Assembly (NCBI GenBank): GCA_017302795.1
Contig: JAFLCB010000008.1
Coordinates: forward strand, 124,001-188,000
Source: Deltaproteobacteria bacterium
Lineage (GTDB): Bacteria; Bdellovibrionota; Bdellovibrionia; Bdellovibrionales; JAMPXM01
DNA length: 64,000 nucleotides
Direction: 5' to 3'
Made by a program: the position numbers and the translations under genes
Notes under the pieces: generated by a model
What the model saw: only the letters and a program-made list of their open reading frames with translations
Databases searched by the model: none
Told to the model about the DNA's origin: nothing
In this document: piece after piece, positions 8,328 to 16,744 of the stretch
Numbering within the stretch: position 1 is the first letter of the stretch
How the letters are laid out: each line of letters opens with the position of its first letter

Positions 8328-8807
8328 ATGAACAAGCGCACCACGAACTGGAAAGATTTTATTTTTGAAAACGGGTCCTATAAACTCGTTTCTCTTTTCG
8401 TGACGCTCATTCTTTGGGTAACAATTCTTGGCCGCCGCGATTTCATGCTTACGAAAGATATGGATGTCGAGTTTTTGCTTCCGCCGAATGCGGTGATGCA
8501 GTCCGCTAGGGGCGAGAGAAAAATTTCTGTAAAAGTATCTGGGCCCAGAACTGCCTTAAAGAAATTTGCTCAAAGTCCCGGTTCAATCACTTTCGATTTA
8601 ACTAAGTCCGAAGTGGATCAAAAAAACACCAAAATCAAAGCTGTCATACAGGTTAAAAATATCGAAGTACCCTTTGGTGTAAAAGTTGTTTCTATTGACC
8701 CAGATGCAATCGAAGTTGTGTTAAGTCCGATTCCAACGGTGACGGTTCCGGAAGATGAAGAAGTTTTGAATTTGAAGGACCGGCCTGAAAAAGGAAAACA
8801 GAAATGA
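8328..8807 (+). CDS. cdaR: CdaR/YbbR-domain protein, likely CdaA regulator
   Basis: A 159-residue protein with one N-terminal transmembrane helix (about residues 18-36, rich in Leu, Val and Thr) followed by YbbR-type beta domains on the outer face. The sequence VKVSGPRTALKKF and the later VKVVSIDPDAIEVVL fit the YbbR fold. Firmicute CdaR has several such domains; this version has room for only one or two. It starts 4 bases after cdaA and overlaps glmM by 4 bases (ATGA), so it is translationally coupled to both. The expected role is modulation of CdaA activity at the membrane. Confidence 0.82.
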   Translation: MNKRTTNWKDFIFENGSYKLVSLFVTLILWVTILGRRDFMLTKDMDVEFLLPPNAVMQSARGERKISVKVSGPRTALKKFAQSPGSITFDLTKSEVDQKNTKIKAVIQVKNIEVPFGVKVVSIDPDAIEVVLSPIPTVTVPEDEEVLNLKDRPEKGKQK

Positions 8808-10213
8808 GCAAGAAAGCTGCTGAATCAATAGCGAAGTCGAAAGCTGAAACCGCGGCTCGCCGACTGTTTGGCACCGATGGAATTCGCGGAACCGCGAATC
8901 AGTTTCCGATGACCCCCGATCTCGTATTGAAGGTTGGGCAGGCAATGGGACACATTTTGACCCGAGAACCGGGTCGCAATGCTGCGGCCAAAGTAGTCAT
9001 AGGTAAAGACACTAGAATCTCTGGTTACATGGTCGAGCTTGCGTTGACCTCTGGGTTGAATTCGATGGGCGTACATGTGCAGCTTGTCGGTCCTCTTCCA
9101 ACGCCAGGAATAGGTTTTTTGACTCGGAATATGAGAGCGGATGCGGGCATCGTCATTTCTGCAAGCCACAATGCTTATATGGATAACGGCATAAAAATTT
9201 TCGGTCCCGATGGGTATAAGATACCCGATTCGATGGAACGAGAAATTGAAAGCCTCGTCTTCGATGCGGATCTGAATTCGATGCTAGCAAATTCGCAAGC
9301 AATTGGGCGCTCGAAGCGGATTGATGATGCTGATGGGAGGTATATTGTCTACGCGAAGAACGCCTTCCCATTGGAGTACACCTTGGACGGGCTCAGGATT
9401 GTGCTAGATTGCGCTAACGGCGCAAGTTATAAAGTCGCGCCGGCAATTTTTGGAGAACTTGGTGCCGAATGTATCGTTCTCGGCAATCAGCCAAATGGGT
9501 TCAATATCAATGATAAGGCCGGAGCTCTATATCCAGCTCGAGTAGCTGAAGCCGTTCAGCAGTATCGCGCTGACGTCGGAATAGCTTTCGATGGTGATGC
9601 CGACCGTGTTGTTATGGTTGATGATAAAGGTAATGTGGTTAACGGAGACCACATTTTAGCGGTGTGTGCGCTGCACTTAAAATCACAAGGTCGGTTGACC
9701 AAGAACACAGTTGTCGCGACACAGATGTCCAATTTTTCCCTCGACAAACTCATGCGAGAAAACGGGATTTCGGTCGTGCGGACAGATGTCGGCGATAAAC
9801 ACGTCGTCGAAGAGATGCGCAAGAACGGTTACGTGCTTGGCGGTGAGCAATCGGGACACATCATTTTTCTTGAGCACTCAACGACTGGCGATGGCGTAAT
9901 CGCCGCACTCAATGTTTTGGCGGTTATGAAGTCGACTGGCGACTCGTTATCTACGCTGAACGAAAAAATGGCGGATATGCCGCAGGTTTTAATTAATACG
10001 CGTGTTCGGCGCCGCGAGGATTTGAACCAGATTAAAGGTTACAAAGAATGCGTGGCGGAAATAGAAAAAAAGCTTCGTGGTGAAGGGCGAATTTTTGTTC
10101 GCTTTTCGGGAACTGAACCAGTGATTCGAGTATTAGTAGAAGGGCCGAACCGGCAGGAGATATCGAGATACGCCGAGGAGATCGCAGGTTTACTTGAGCG
10201 TGAATTGCAATAA
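8804..10213 (+). CDS. glmM: Phosphoglucosamine mutase
   Basis: A 469-residue alpha-D-phosphohexomutase that interconverts glucosamine-6-phosphate and glucosamine-1-phosphate for UDP-GlcNAc and hence peptidoglycan and LPS synthesis. LFGTDGIRGTAN is near residue 20, the phosphoserine loop SASHNAYMDNGIK near residue 120, the metal loop DGDADR near residue 263, the sugar loop GGEQSGH near residue 345, and the phosphate-binding RFSGTEPVIRVL near the end, all in the expected order. The N-terminus is about 18 residues longer than E. coli GlmM, with a Lys/Ala-rich start. It overlaps cdaR by 4 bases. Confidence 0.96.
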   Translation: MSKKAAESIAKSKAETAARRLFGTDGIRGTANQFPMTPDLVLKVGQAMGHILTREPGRNAAAKVVIGKDTRISGYMVELALTSGLNSMGVHVQLVGPLPTPGIGFLTRNMRADAGIVISASHNAYMDNGIKIFGPDGYKIPDSMEREIESLVFDADLNSMLANSQAIGRSKRIDDADGRYIVYAKNAFPLEYTLDGLRIVLDCANGASYKVAPAIFGELGAECIVLGNQPNGFNINDKAGALYPARVAEAVQQYRADVGIAFDGDADRVVMVDDKGNVVNGDHILAVCALHLKSQGRLTKNTVVATQMSNFSLDKLMRENGISVVRTDVGDKHVVEEMRKNGYVLGGEQSGHIIFLEHSTTGDGVIAALNVLAVMKSTGDSLSTLNEKMADMPQVLINTRVRRREDLNQIKGYKECVAEIEKKLRGEGRIFVRFSGTEPVIRVLVEGPNRQEISRYAEEIAGLLERELQ

Positions 10214-10215
10214 AT

Positions 10216-10239
10216 CTTCTGATGCAACTCCATCGAAAG
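10216..10239 (+). repeat. Degenerate relative of the REP-like first hairpin
   Basis: CTTCTGATG (10216-10224) pairs with CATCGAAAG (10231-10239) around loop CAACTC, with one mismatch and one G-T pair. The sequence resembles the first stem of the units at 7394 and 7456 (CTTTCGATGC/GCATCGAAAG). It lies directly after the glmM stop. It may be a decayed REP-like half unit or a weak 3'-end hairpin of glmM. Confidence 0.35.
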
Positions 10240-10247
10240 TTTCCCTT

Positions 10248-10682
10248 ATGACACTTGACGATCTAAAGCGCGTTTCATTGAGCTGGCTTGCGCCGGAGCT
10301 TTTGGAGCCCCAACCGAAGCTCGTTCTGTTAAATGGTCCTATGGGATCCGGGAAGACAACCTTTGTTGCTATGGTAGCGAAGCAGTTGGGTGCTGGCGAT
10401 GCCGCCTCACCGTCCTTTGCCCTTCATTCACGCTATGAAGGACATCGGGGTACGATCGATCATTTTGACCTAGATCGCCTCAAATCCCTAGATGAGCTTG
10501 AATCAATAGGATTTTGGGACTTGATCGATGAGGCTAAATCGGACCCAAGACGTTTTGTTATGATCGAATGGGCTACACGGCTAGGTGAATTTGGCTTGGA
10601 TGTGAATCAGATTTCCGGATTCCGAGTTTGGAAAATCGCGTTTCAGGGTCAGCCAAATTGGACGATCGCAATGGAAAGCTAG
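10248..10682 (+). CDS. tsaE: tRNA t6A37 biosynthesis ATPase TsaE
   Basis: A 144-residue P-loop ATPase. Walker A GPMGSGKT lies near residue 30, followed by the family's SPSFALHSRYEG, HFDLDRL and the C-terminal VMIEWATRLGE. TsaE binds the TsaB-TsaD complex and powers threonylcarbamoyl transfer to A37 of ANN-decoding tRNAs. ATG at 10248 is chosen. An upstream in-frame TTG at 10194 would add 18 residues and overlap glmM by 20 bases, and its AGG-type site makes it a possible alternative. Stop codons of this gene and the next, on the other strand, face each other with 3 bases between. Confidence 0.88.
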   Translation: MTLDDLKRVSLSWLAPELLEPQPKLVLLNGPMGSGKTTFVAMVAKQLGAGDAASPSFALHSRYEGHRGTIDHFDLDRLKSLDELESIGFWDLIDEAKSDPRRFVMIEWATRLGEFGLDVNQISGFRVWKIAFQGQPNWTIAMES

Positions 10683-10685
10683 TAG

Positions 10686-12908
10686 CTAACTTGCTTTGGA
10701 CATTGTTCCGCGAAGTGATTTGAAAACGCGCGATAGATCAAATGACAAGCGCTCCATAAGCCGCAAGCTTTGTCGATAATCGATTTTCGAGTTTGTAAAA
10801 CCTAGAAGCATTCCACCCATGCGTCCGTCGATCATAACTGGAATAACTGTGGCGTGCTTGGGCAGCATTCCGCGAAAGAACTCGTTGAAGAATTTTTGAT
10901 TCACTTCACTCGTAACGACATACCCGTGGTATGGCTTTGCCGTGCGGAACACAACTTTGAAAATGCTAGGCTCGATCAAGTCGATCGGAAGCGGCTTATC
11001 GCCGTGAACTGATAAAAAGAGATCGTTCCATTTCCATGGCAAAAGATCTCCGTCTTTGAAAAGTAGAATCATTGCTGTTTCAAAAATATTGCAAGCTTGC
11101 ATGATCGCTTGTGCGCCAGCTTCGTCGATGGAACGGCATTGGTCCAAATGAATTGGATCTAGTTTCCCGACTGCGATTGATTTATTCAAGTAAGCGGCCT
11201 GTGCTCCGCTGCCAGCTCGTTCCTGATGAATCGCCGGATTGATGATTCCAAACATGCTCGTCACAGGTGTTGGATCAAGCCTTCTATTTTTCGTTTGAGT
11301 ACCCGTGCTGGTGCCCTGATCAATGTCGTTCGCGCTATGAGCGTTATTTTGAATGCTGACTGCTTTTGTTGCGTCAAAGCCTGGTCCAGAAGCTGACCGC
11401 GGTTCAAACGCGTTGCCTGTAGTTTTTGGTGGTGCACTGCTGACAGGTTCAAACAACGGCTTTCTGATCCGAGCAGTTGTTGCCGGAGGAGCATCTTCAT
11501 TTGTTTTTGCCACAGGCTCCATAGAAAGCGAAGGCTGTGGGTTTATAACAGACTCTGGGTGTGGAATGACGACAGATGGATGAGTTTTGTCCAGGTCTTC
11601 GAGCCCTGGAATCGAACTATCATCTGCTGGAATCGCCGGTTTTTGACCAAATGTTTTATCGGAAAACGGTGAGGACTGCGAGACGGTTTCATTTTGCGAA
11701 GTTGGAAAACCGTCTTCATCTTTAGAAAAAGGGAGTCCCGGAATTTCTGCGTTGAGGTCCGGTTTAGCTGAAGCAGGCGCAGACATAACGAGCGCCGCCA
11801 GTGGATCGTCATCGGCGTTTTGGGCTTGCACTGGTTCAAGTGAAAGCACAGGTTGGCTCGCTGCTAATGTTTCGGCCGAAACGCTATCGATAGACTTTTT
11901 AGTATTTTCGGTAGGCTTAGCAACAACCTCATCTTTACCAGTTTCAAAGTTGTGAATGAGCGTACCTCCGTCTGGCGAAGGTTCATCGCTTGATACTTGC
12001 ACTGCTCCTACGGAAGCTGCTGCATGCGAATCTGGTTGTGGAAGTTCAAAGTTTACCTCACTGTCATCAGATACAGGCGGGGATTCTGGGGCGACCACGG
12101 GATCAACATTTAAACCATTAAGCCGCGAAAGTTCTGCGGGCGCAAATGACAATCCTTCCGGAATCACCAAACCAGCAGGTGCCGCATGTTTGTCGATCTC
12201 TGGAAGGGCGCGGTCTTCGACGACTGAATCGGTGCCGGCAGTTTTATTTAGTAAACCAAGCTCGCGGCTAAGAGCAGCGAATGGATCTCCATCGTCCTTC
12301 TGAACTGTCTGTCGCGGAATCTGTGGCGCTGGTTTTTGCGGAGCAGGTTGTTGCAAGGCGGATGATTCATTGTGCGTAACAACGTCCGCCGGTGCCGGAT
12401 TTGGAATCAAGTTGATTCTTGGATTCGAGACACTTGCATGATCCACGCGCTCGAAAAACTCTCGCAATGAAGTAGGGGTCGCCAAAACCAGTCGGTGCCG
12501 ACGTGAAAGTTCGATAGTCGATGTCGGGTTCGTGATTGCCACCAGAAGTACGTCATCCCATTCCGCAAGCGGCATACAAGTCGCTGACCATGGATGAAGT
12601 TCTTTCACTCGTTCCCAAAATTCTAAATCGGTTGGCGCTTCGAAAAATGCATTCCGGATAACGGGAATTTCAAATGCTTGGGATTGCCATTTCGTAAAGG
12701 CCTCTTCGGTAAAGTGGCCCTGCTGAACGCACCAAAGCACAAATTCGATGGATTGTTCAGCGGTTGCGGGGTTCATTTCCGACGCACGTATAGGCGAACT
12801 TTGAGAGAAATCCTCCCAAAAGGCTTCGATCAGACTGTCATCGATCTTGAAATGATCGCGCCACGTAGGGCTTAAAACCATGGTCACCTTGGTCTGTTTA
12901 TCGGCCAT
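10686..12908 (-). CDS. Large protein with MshEN-like N-terminus, long disordered linker and GAF-like C-terminus
   Basis: A 740-residue cytoplasmic protein with three parts. Residues 1-155 resemble the N-terminal domain of type II/IV secretion and pilus ATPases (MshEN/GspE-N), with a repeated pattern of alternating hydrophobic residues ending in a VLATPTSLREF segment. Residues about 165-555 are rich in Pro, Ser, Ala, Asp and Gln, low in aromatics, and probably disordered. Residues 580-735 look like a single alpha/beta sensory domain of GAF type. The ATPase motifs expected of GspE are absent. The likely role is an adaptor or regulator of an envelope machine or motility, but this is inference. 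Single gene, no obvious partner next to it. Confidence 0.6.
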   Translation of the reverse strand: MADKQTKVTMVLSPTWRDHFKIDDSLIEAFWEDFSQSSPIRASEMNPATAEQSIEFVLWCVQQGHFTEEAFTKWQSQAFEIPVIRNAFFEAPTDLEFWERVKELHPWSATCMPLAEWDDVLLVAITNPTSTIELSRRHRLVLATPTSLREFFERVDHASVSNPRINLIPNPAPADVVTHNESSALQQPAPQKPAPQIPRQTVQKDDGDPFAALSRELGLLNKTAGTDSVVEDRALPEIDKHAAPAGLVIPEGLSFAPAELSRLNGLNVDPVVAPESPPVSDDSEVNFELPQPDSHAAASVGAVQVSSDEPSPDGGTLIHNFETGKDEVVAKPTENTKKSIDSVSAETLAASQPVLSLEPVQAQNADDDPLAALVMSAPASAKPDLNAEIPGLPFSKDEDGFPTSQNETVSQSSPFSDKTFGQKPAIPADDSSIPGLEDLDKTHPSVVIPHPESVINPQPSLSMEPVAKTNEDAPPATTARIRKPLFEPVSSAPPKTTGNAFEPRSASGPGFDATKAVSIQNNAHSANDIDQGTSTGTQTKNRRLDPTPVTSMFGIINPAIHQERAGSGAQAAYLNKSIAVGKLDPIHLDQCRSIDEAGAQAIMQACNIFETAMILLFKDGDLLPWKWNDLFLSVHGDKPLPIDLIEPSIFKVVFRTAKPYHGYVVTSEVNQKFFNEFFRGMLPKHATVIPVMIDGRMGGMLLGFTNSKIDYRQSLRLMERLSFDLSRVFKSLRGTMSKAS

Positions 12909-13003
12909 CCGAGCGACTTGATTGAGAATTTGGCAAGGGAACTAGACGTAGTCCAGGTAGGGTTTGAGTAAGCCCCCCCTTGTGTGCTAGTTTCCGTCGA
13001 AAT

Positions 13004-14245
13004 ATGGACTACTTAACGCAAGGCTCCAAAAAGCAAATCTACCTGGATCACAATGCGACAACTCCACCAGACGCAGAGGTCTTGGCGCGCATTTCTGATT
13101 GGGCTCGCGATTGGGGTAACGCCAGTTCCATTCATCAAGCTGGTCGAGGTCCCAAAGCTCGACTTCGGGACGCACGTGCCGCCGTGGCATCTATGGTTGG
13201 TGCAACAAGCTTAGAAATCATATTCACTTCTTGCGGATCTGAGTCCAACAGCACGGCAATCCTCGGTTCACTACATGCGCTTCGTCGACGAGGGGATCTT
13301 CGTCGTCACATTCTATCAAGCCATCTCGAGCATCCTAGCATTCGTCGAAATCTTGAGAGTCTAAAGTCCGATGGATATGAGATTGAATACGTCCCGGTCG
13401 ACCGATCCGGCCTTCTCTCGGCTCAAGCCTTTTCATCGCGCATTCGTCCGGGCGAAACAGTTTTAATTTCTTGCATGTTAGTAAACAACGAGACCGGTGT
13501 GATTCAACCCGTAAAAGAGATCGCACAAGCGGCAAAACTTAGTGCGGTTCTCGTGCACGCTGATGCCGTACAGGCTTTGGGAAAAATGCCGGTCAATCTT
13601 GCTGACCTCGGTGTTGATTACGCCTCGTTTGCTGGCCATAAGTTTTATTCTCTTCGCGGTGCAGGCGTGCTCTTCGCGCGCAAAGGCGCCCCGCTTGAAC
13701 CGCTTATCCACGGTGGCGGTCAAGAGCGCAATCGGCGCGGAGGAACTGAAAACATTCTGGCGATTGCATCGTTGGGATACATGTGCGCCCGAGGGATAGA
13801 AGTTGCCGAGCGCAGCACGCAAATGGCCAAACTTCGCGATCATTTTGAATCTCGCGCACAATCAGAAATTCAAGCAGTCACTGTCACTGGAAAAGAGAGT
13901 CCCAGGGTTGGTTCGACTTCCAGTCTTCTAATTCCGGGAATAGATGGCGAAACACTTTTGATGAGCCTCGATATGGAAGGCATCGCTGTTTCAACTGGCG
14001 CGGCCTGTAGCTCTGGAAGTCCCGAACCATCTCCAGTTCTTTTGGCTATGGGCTTAACTCGGGAAGAAGCACAGTGCTCGCTGAGAGTCGGCGTTGGTTG
14101 GTCGACAACGATCGAGGAAATAGATTCTTTTGTGGAAATTTTGAAAAAAGTTGTCCGCCGCCTAAGAGGTCTGCGTGGTTGGGAAATGCCTTCACCACAC
14201 GCTGAGTTGACGATGCTGCCCGAGAATGAGGTATTGAATGCTTAG
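13004..14245 (+). CDS. Cysteine desulfurase (NifS/IscS family, class V aminotransferase)
   Basis: A 413-residue PLP enzyme that takes sulfur from L-cysteine as an enzyme persulfide. YLDHNATTPP opens the fold; the HADAVQALGK segment holds PLP-contacting residues, and the Schiff-base Lys is in SFAGHKFY near residue 211. RRGGTENI is present, and the persulfide Cys lies in TGAACSSGS near residue 334. ATG at 13004 is used because an in-frame GTG at 12980 adds residues unlike the family. It overlaps mnmA by 8 bases, so the desulfurase probably supplies sulfur to tRNA thiolation. No iscU or iscA lies in the window, so a housekeeping Fe-S role is not shown. Confidence 0.92.
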   Translation: MDYLTQGSKKQIYLDHNATTPPDAEVLARISDWARDWGNASSIHQAGRGPKARLRDARAAVASMVGATSLEIIFTSCGSESNSTAILGSLHALRRRGDLRRHILSSHLEHPSIRRNLESLKSDGYEIEYVPVDRSGLLSAQAFSSRIRPGETVLISCMLVNNETGVIQPVKEIAQAAKLSAVLVHADAVQALGKMPVNLADLGVDYASFAGHKFYSLRGAGVLFARKGAPLEPLIHGGGQERNRRGGTENILAIASLGYMCARGIEVAERSTQMAKLRDHFESRAQSEIQAVTVTGKESPRVGSTSSLLIPGIDGETLLMSLDMEGIAVSTGAACSSGSPEPSPVLLAMGLTREEAQCSLRVGVGWSTTIEEIDSFVEILKKVVRRLRGLRGWEMPSPHAELTMLPENEVLNA

Positions 14246-15389
14246 CGGAACGAATGTGGGTTTTATTGATCGCGCCGCAATTGGTCCAGATGGCAGACGC
14301 CGTCGGGTTTTGGTGGCGATGAGCGGGGGAGTAGATTCTTCGGTCGCGGCTGCGCTTTTGGTCGAGCAGGGTTACGATGTCGTCGGTGTAACGATGCAGG
14401 TTTGGGATTACACCAGCTGCGATATCGACGAGGGAAACGGAACTTGCTGTTCAAGTCTGGATGTCGATGACGCACGGGCCGTCGCAGATCGCTTGGATTT
14501 CCCATTTTACGTCGCCAACTGCGAGGCGAAATTTAAGGCCTCTGTCATTGATCCATTTGTTGAGGGGTACCTCAAAGGCCAGACCCCTCTTCCCTGTGTT
14601 AACTGCAATACGTTTTTAAAATTTGATCACTTGATCACTCGCATGAAAGAGCTCGACTGTGATTTTCTCGCAACCGGCCACTACGCAAAGATAGAACCAG
14701 GTGTGGATGGTCGGCCGACAATCGTAACTTCTGACGATAGCTGGAAAGATCAGACATATTTTCTGTTTACAATCGAGCCTGAAGTCATTCCTCGCCTGAT
14801 GTTTCCGATCGGACACTTGAACAAATCAGAAGTGCGAAAAATTGCAGAAGAGAAAAACCTACTTGTGGCGAGGAAAAAGGATTCTACAGGGATCTGCTTC
14901 GTGGGTAATCTCGGTTACTCCAATTTTATTGCCTCACAAGTGAGTCCTGATCGGCTTGTGGGTGGGAAAATCCGACTTCATCCAAGCGGCGAAATTTTAG
15001 CCGATCATCAGGGCATTCATCATTTTACCTATGGGCAGAGAAAAGGACTTGGTATTGCGACACGAAGTGAGCGCACGGAATCCGAGGCACCGCTTTTTGT
15101 TTTAAGAATTGATCCAGAGACGCGGGATGTCTGGGTTGGTGAAGAATCTTATTTGTTCTCGAATACAGTGAAGGTTCGAGATGCGAGATTTCTTGGTGCA
15201 TTCAAATCTGGTGAACGTCTGAAAGTAAAAATTCGTTACGCACACAAGGGTGCTTACGGCCGAGTTCATGAATGCACGGATGGCTCGCTTGAAGTCGAGT
15301 TTGAAGAAGCGGTGCGCGCGATTACTCCTGGTCAAGCGGCCGTCTTTTACCGAGAGTCTCAGCTGGTCGGCGGAGGCTGGATTCCATGA
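14238..15389 (+). CDS. mnmA: tRNA-specific 2-thiouridylase MnmA
   Basis: A 383-residue enzyme that adds sulfur to C2 of U34 in tRNA-Lys, -Glu and -Gln. The PP-loop SGGVDSS is near residue 30. The two catalytic Cys positions are in CVNCN near residue 120 and DSTGICF near residue 218, and both are present. An extra Cys-rich stretch, TSCDIDEGNGTCCS (about residues 55-68), occurs before DVDDARAVADRL and is longer than in E. coli; it could bind metal. The C-terminal beta domain carries HHFTYGQRKGLGI. ATG at 14238 overlaps the desulfurase stop, and the stop overlaps mtaB by 4 bases, so the three are translated as a coupled set. Confidence 0.95.
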   Translation: MLSGTNVGFIDRAAIGPDGRRRRVLVAMSGGVDSSVAAALLVEQGYDVVGVTMQVWDYTSCDIDEGNGTCCSSLDVDDARAVADRLDFPFYVANCEAKFKASVIDPFVEGYLKGQTPLPCVNCNTFLKFDHLITRMKELDCDFLATGHYAKIEPGVDGRPTIVTSDDSWKDQTYFLFTIEPEVIPRLMFPIGHLNKSEVRKIAEEKNLLVARKKDSTGICFVGNLGYSNFIASQVSPDRLVGGKIRLHPSGEILADHQGIHHFTYGQRKGLGIATRSERTESEAPLFVLRIDPETRDVWVGEESYLFSNTVKVRDARFLGAFKSGERLKVKIRYAHKGAYGRVHECTDGSLEVEFEEAVRAITPGQAAVFYRESQLVGGGWIP

Positions 15390-16744
15390 GTCAGCGTTTC
15401 GACTTTGTGATACACACCTGGGGTTGTAAGGTGAATACTTACGACACCGGCCTCCTTCAGTCCCGATTGGGATCTGTCACAACTGCGCCTGCAGCGGATG
15501 CACTTGCTTCGACACAAGCTCAAAAAGTTCATGTTCTCAACACCTGTGCGGTCACCGAAGAAGCCACCCGCGAAGCGGCCCGCAAAGTTCGACAGTTGAA
15601 AGCCCGAGAACCGGGGGCGTTAGTCGTCGTTACAGGATGTGGTGCGCAGGTTGACGGCAGTGTTTTTGATCAGCTCCCCGATGCTGACCTGGTGATTGCA
15701 AATTCTCACAAAGCCGAAATCGAATCTCTCGTCGAACACCATGTGGATGGTTTGCTTTCGGAACGAGTCTTTAGATCAAACATTTTCCGCAAAGACGAGC
15801 TTGAGGAAGGCGGCGGTCTAGAAGCAGATCACACCCGAGCCTTTTTAAAAGTTCAAGATGGCTGTAATAGTTTTTGCAGCTACTGTGTTATTCCGTTTGC
15901 TCGAGGAAAATCGAGAAGCATTCCTATAGAAAATCTTGTCCGTCGTACAAACGAGCTCCACGCACTTGGCGCAAGTGAAATAGTATTAACCGGTGTTCAT
16001 ATTGCGGATTACGAAGATGAAATAAACATCAATGATGGGATAAAGAGACTTGTGCTAGAAGATCTAGTCCAGGCGCTGCTTGAAAAAACAAGGATCCCAC
16101 GGATAAGAATTTCGAGTTTAGAGCCGACAGAACTTAGCGATCGCTTGCTGGACTTCTACGAAAATCCGCGAATGTGCCCTTCCTTTCATCTTTCAATTCA
16201 AAGTGCTTGTACGGCAACTCTTCATAGAATGCGACGCCGTTACACCGCCGCGGATGTCGAGAATGTTTTTTCTCGTATTCACGCAAAACTCCCGCACGCC
16301 TTTGTAGGCATGGATCTAATCGTTGGCTTCCCGGGGGAAACTGATTCGGAGTTTCAAGAGACCTATGAGCTATTACAGAAAAGTTCATGGACCAGAATTC
16401 ATGTATTTCCTTATAGCGAACGTCCGGGAACGAAGGCCTTGCAGTTGGAAGATAAAGTACCAGTCTCGGTCCGTCAGAGCCGCGCGGCTTTTGTTCGCCA
16501 ACTATCGAGTGCGAGGTACGCTGAAAGAGCAAGTCTGCAAATTGGCAAAATACTGGATGGATTGATTCTCAAAAAAATGAAATCGTCAGATGAGACCTTT
16601 CAAGCGATTACGCGGGATTATTGGCCGGTCCGAATCACTGGCAGCCTCTCGCCCGGCTTCGAAGTTTCGTTGAAGGTAACTGGATATAATCGCCCCGCGA
16701 ATGGAGCGTTGGATGGCTGGCTTGAGGGAGTTGTACTGAAATGA
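15386..16744 (+). CDS. mtaB: tRNA t6A37 methylthiotransferase MtaB (radical SAM)
   Basis: A 452-residue methylthiotransferase with the usual three parts. The N-terminal UPF0004 domain has Cys in WGCKVN, NTCAVT and TGCGAQ (ligands of the auxiliary 4Fe-4S cluster). The radical SAM domain has CxxxCxxC in GCNSFCSYCVIPFARG near residue 160, and the tail is TRAM-like. MtaB-type enzymes convert t6A37 to ms2t6A37. The WGCKVNTYDTG opening and the absence of RimO features favour MtaB over MiaB or RimO. It follows the thiouridylase by a 4-base overlap, which groups three sulfur-dependent tRNA-modification steps; TsaE, for the t6A substrate, is encoded nearby. Confidence 0.88.
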   Translation: MSQRFDFVIHTWGCKVNTYDTGLLQSRLGSVTTAPAADALASTQAQKVHVLNTCAVTEEATREAARKVRQLKAREPGALVVVTGCGAQVDGSVFDQLPDADLVIANSHKAEIESLVEHHVDGLLSERVFRSNIFRKDELEEGGGLEADHTRAFLKVQDGCNSFCSYCVIPFARGKSRSIPIENLVRRTNELHALGASEIVLTGVHIADYEDEININDGIKRLVLEDLVQALLEKTRIPRIRISSLEPTELSDRLLDFYENPRMCPSFHLSIQSACTATLHRMRRRYTAADVENVFSRIHAKLPHAFVGMDLIVGFPGETDSEFQETYELLQKSSWTRIHVFPYSERPGTKALQLEDKVPVSVRQSRAAFVRQLSSARYAERASLQIGKILDGLILKKMKSSDETFQAITRDYWPVRITGSLSPGFEVSLKVTGYNRPANGALDGWLEGVVLK

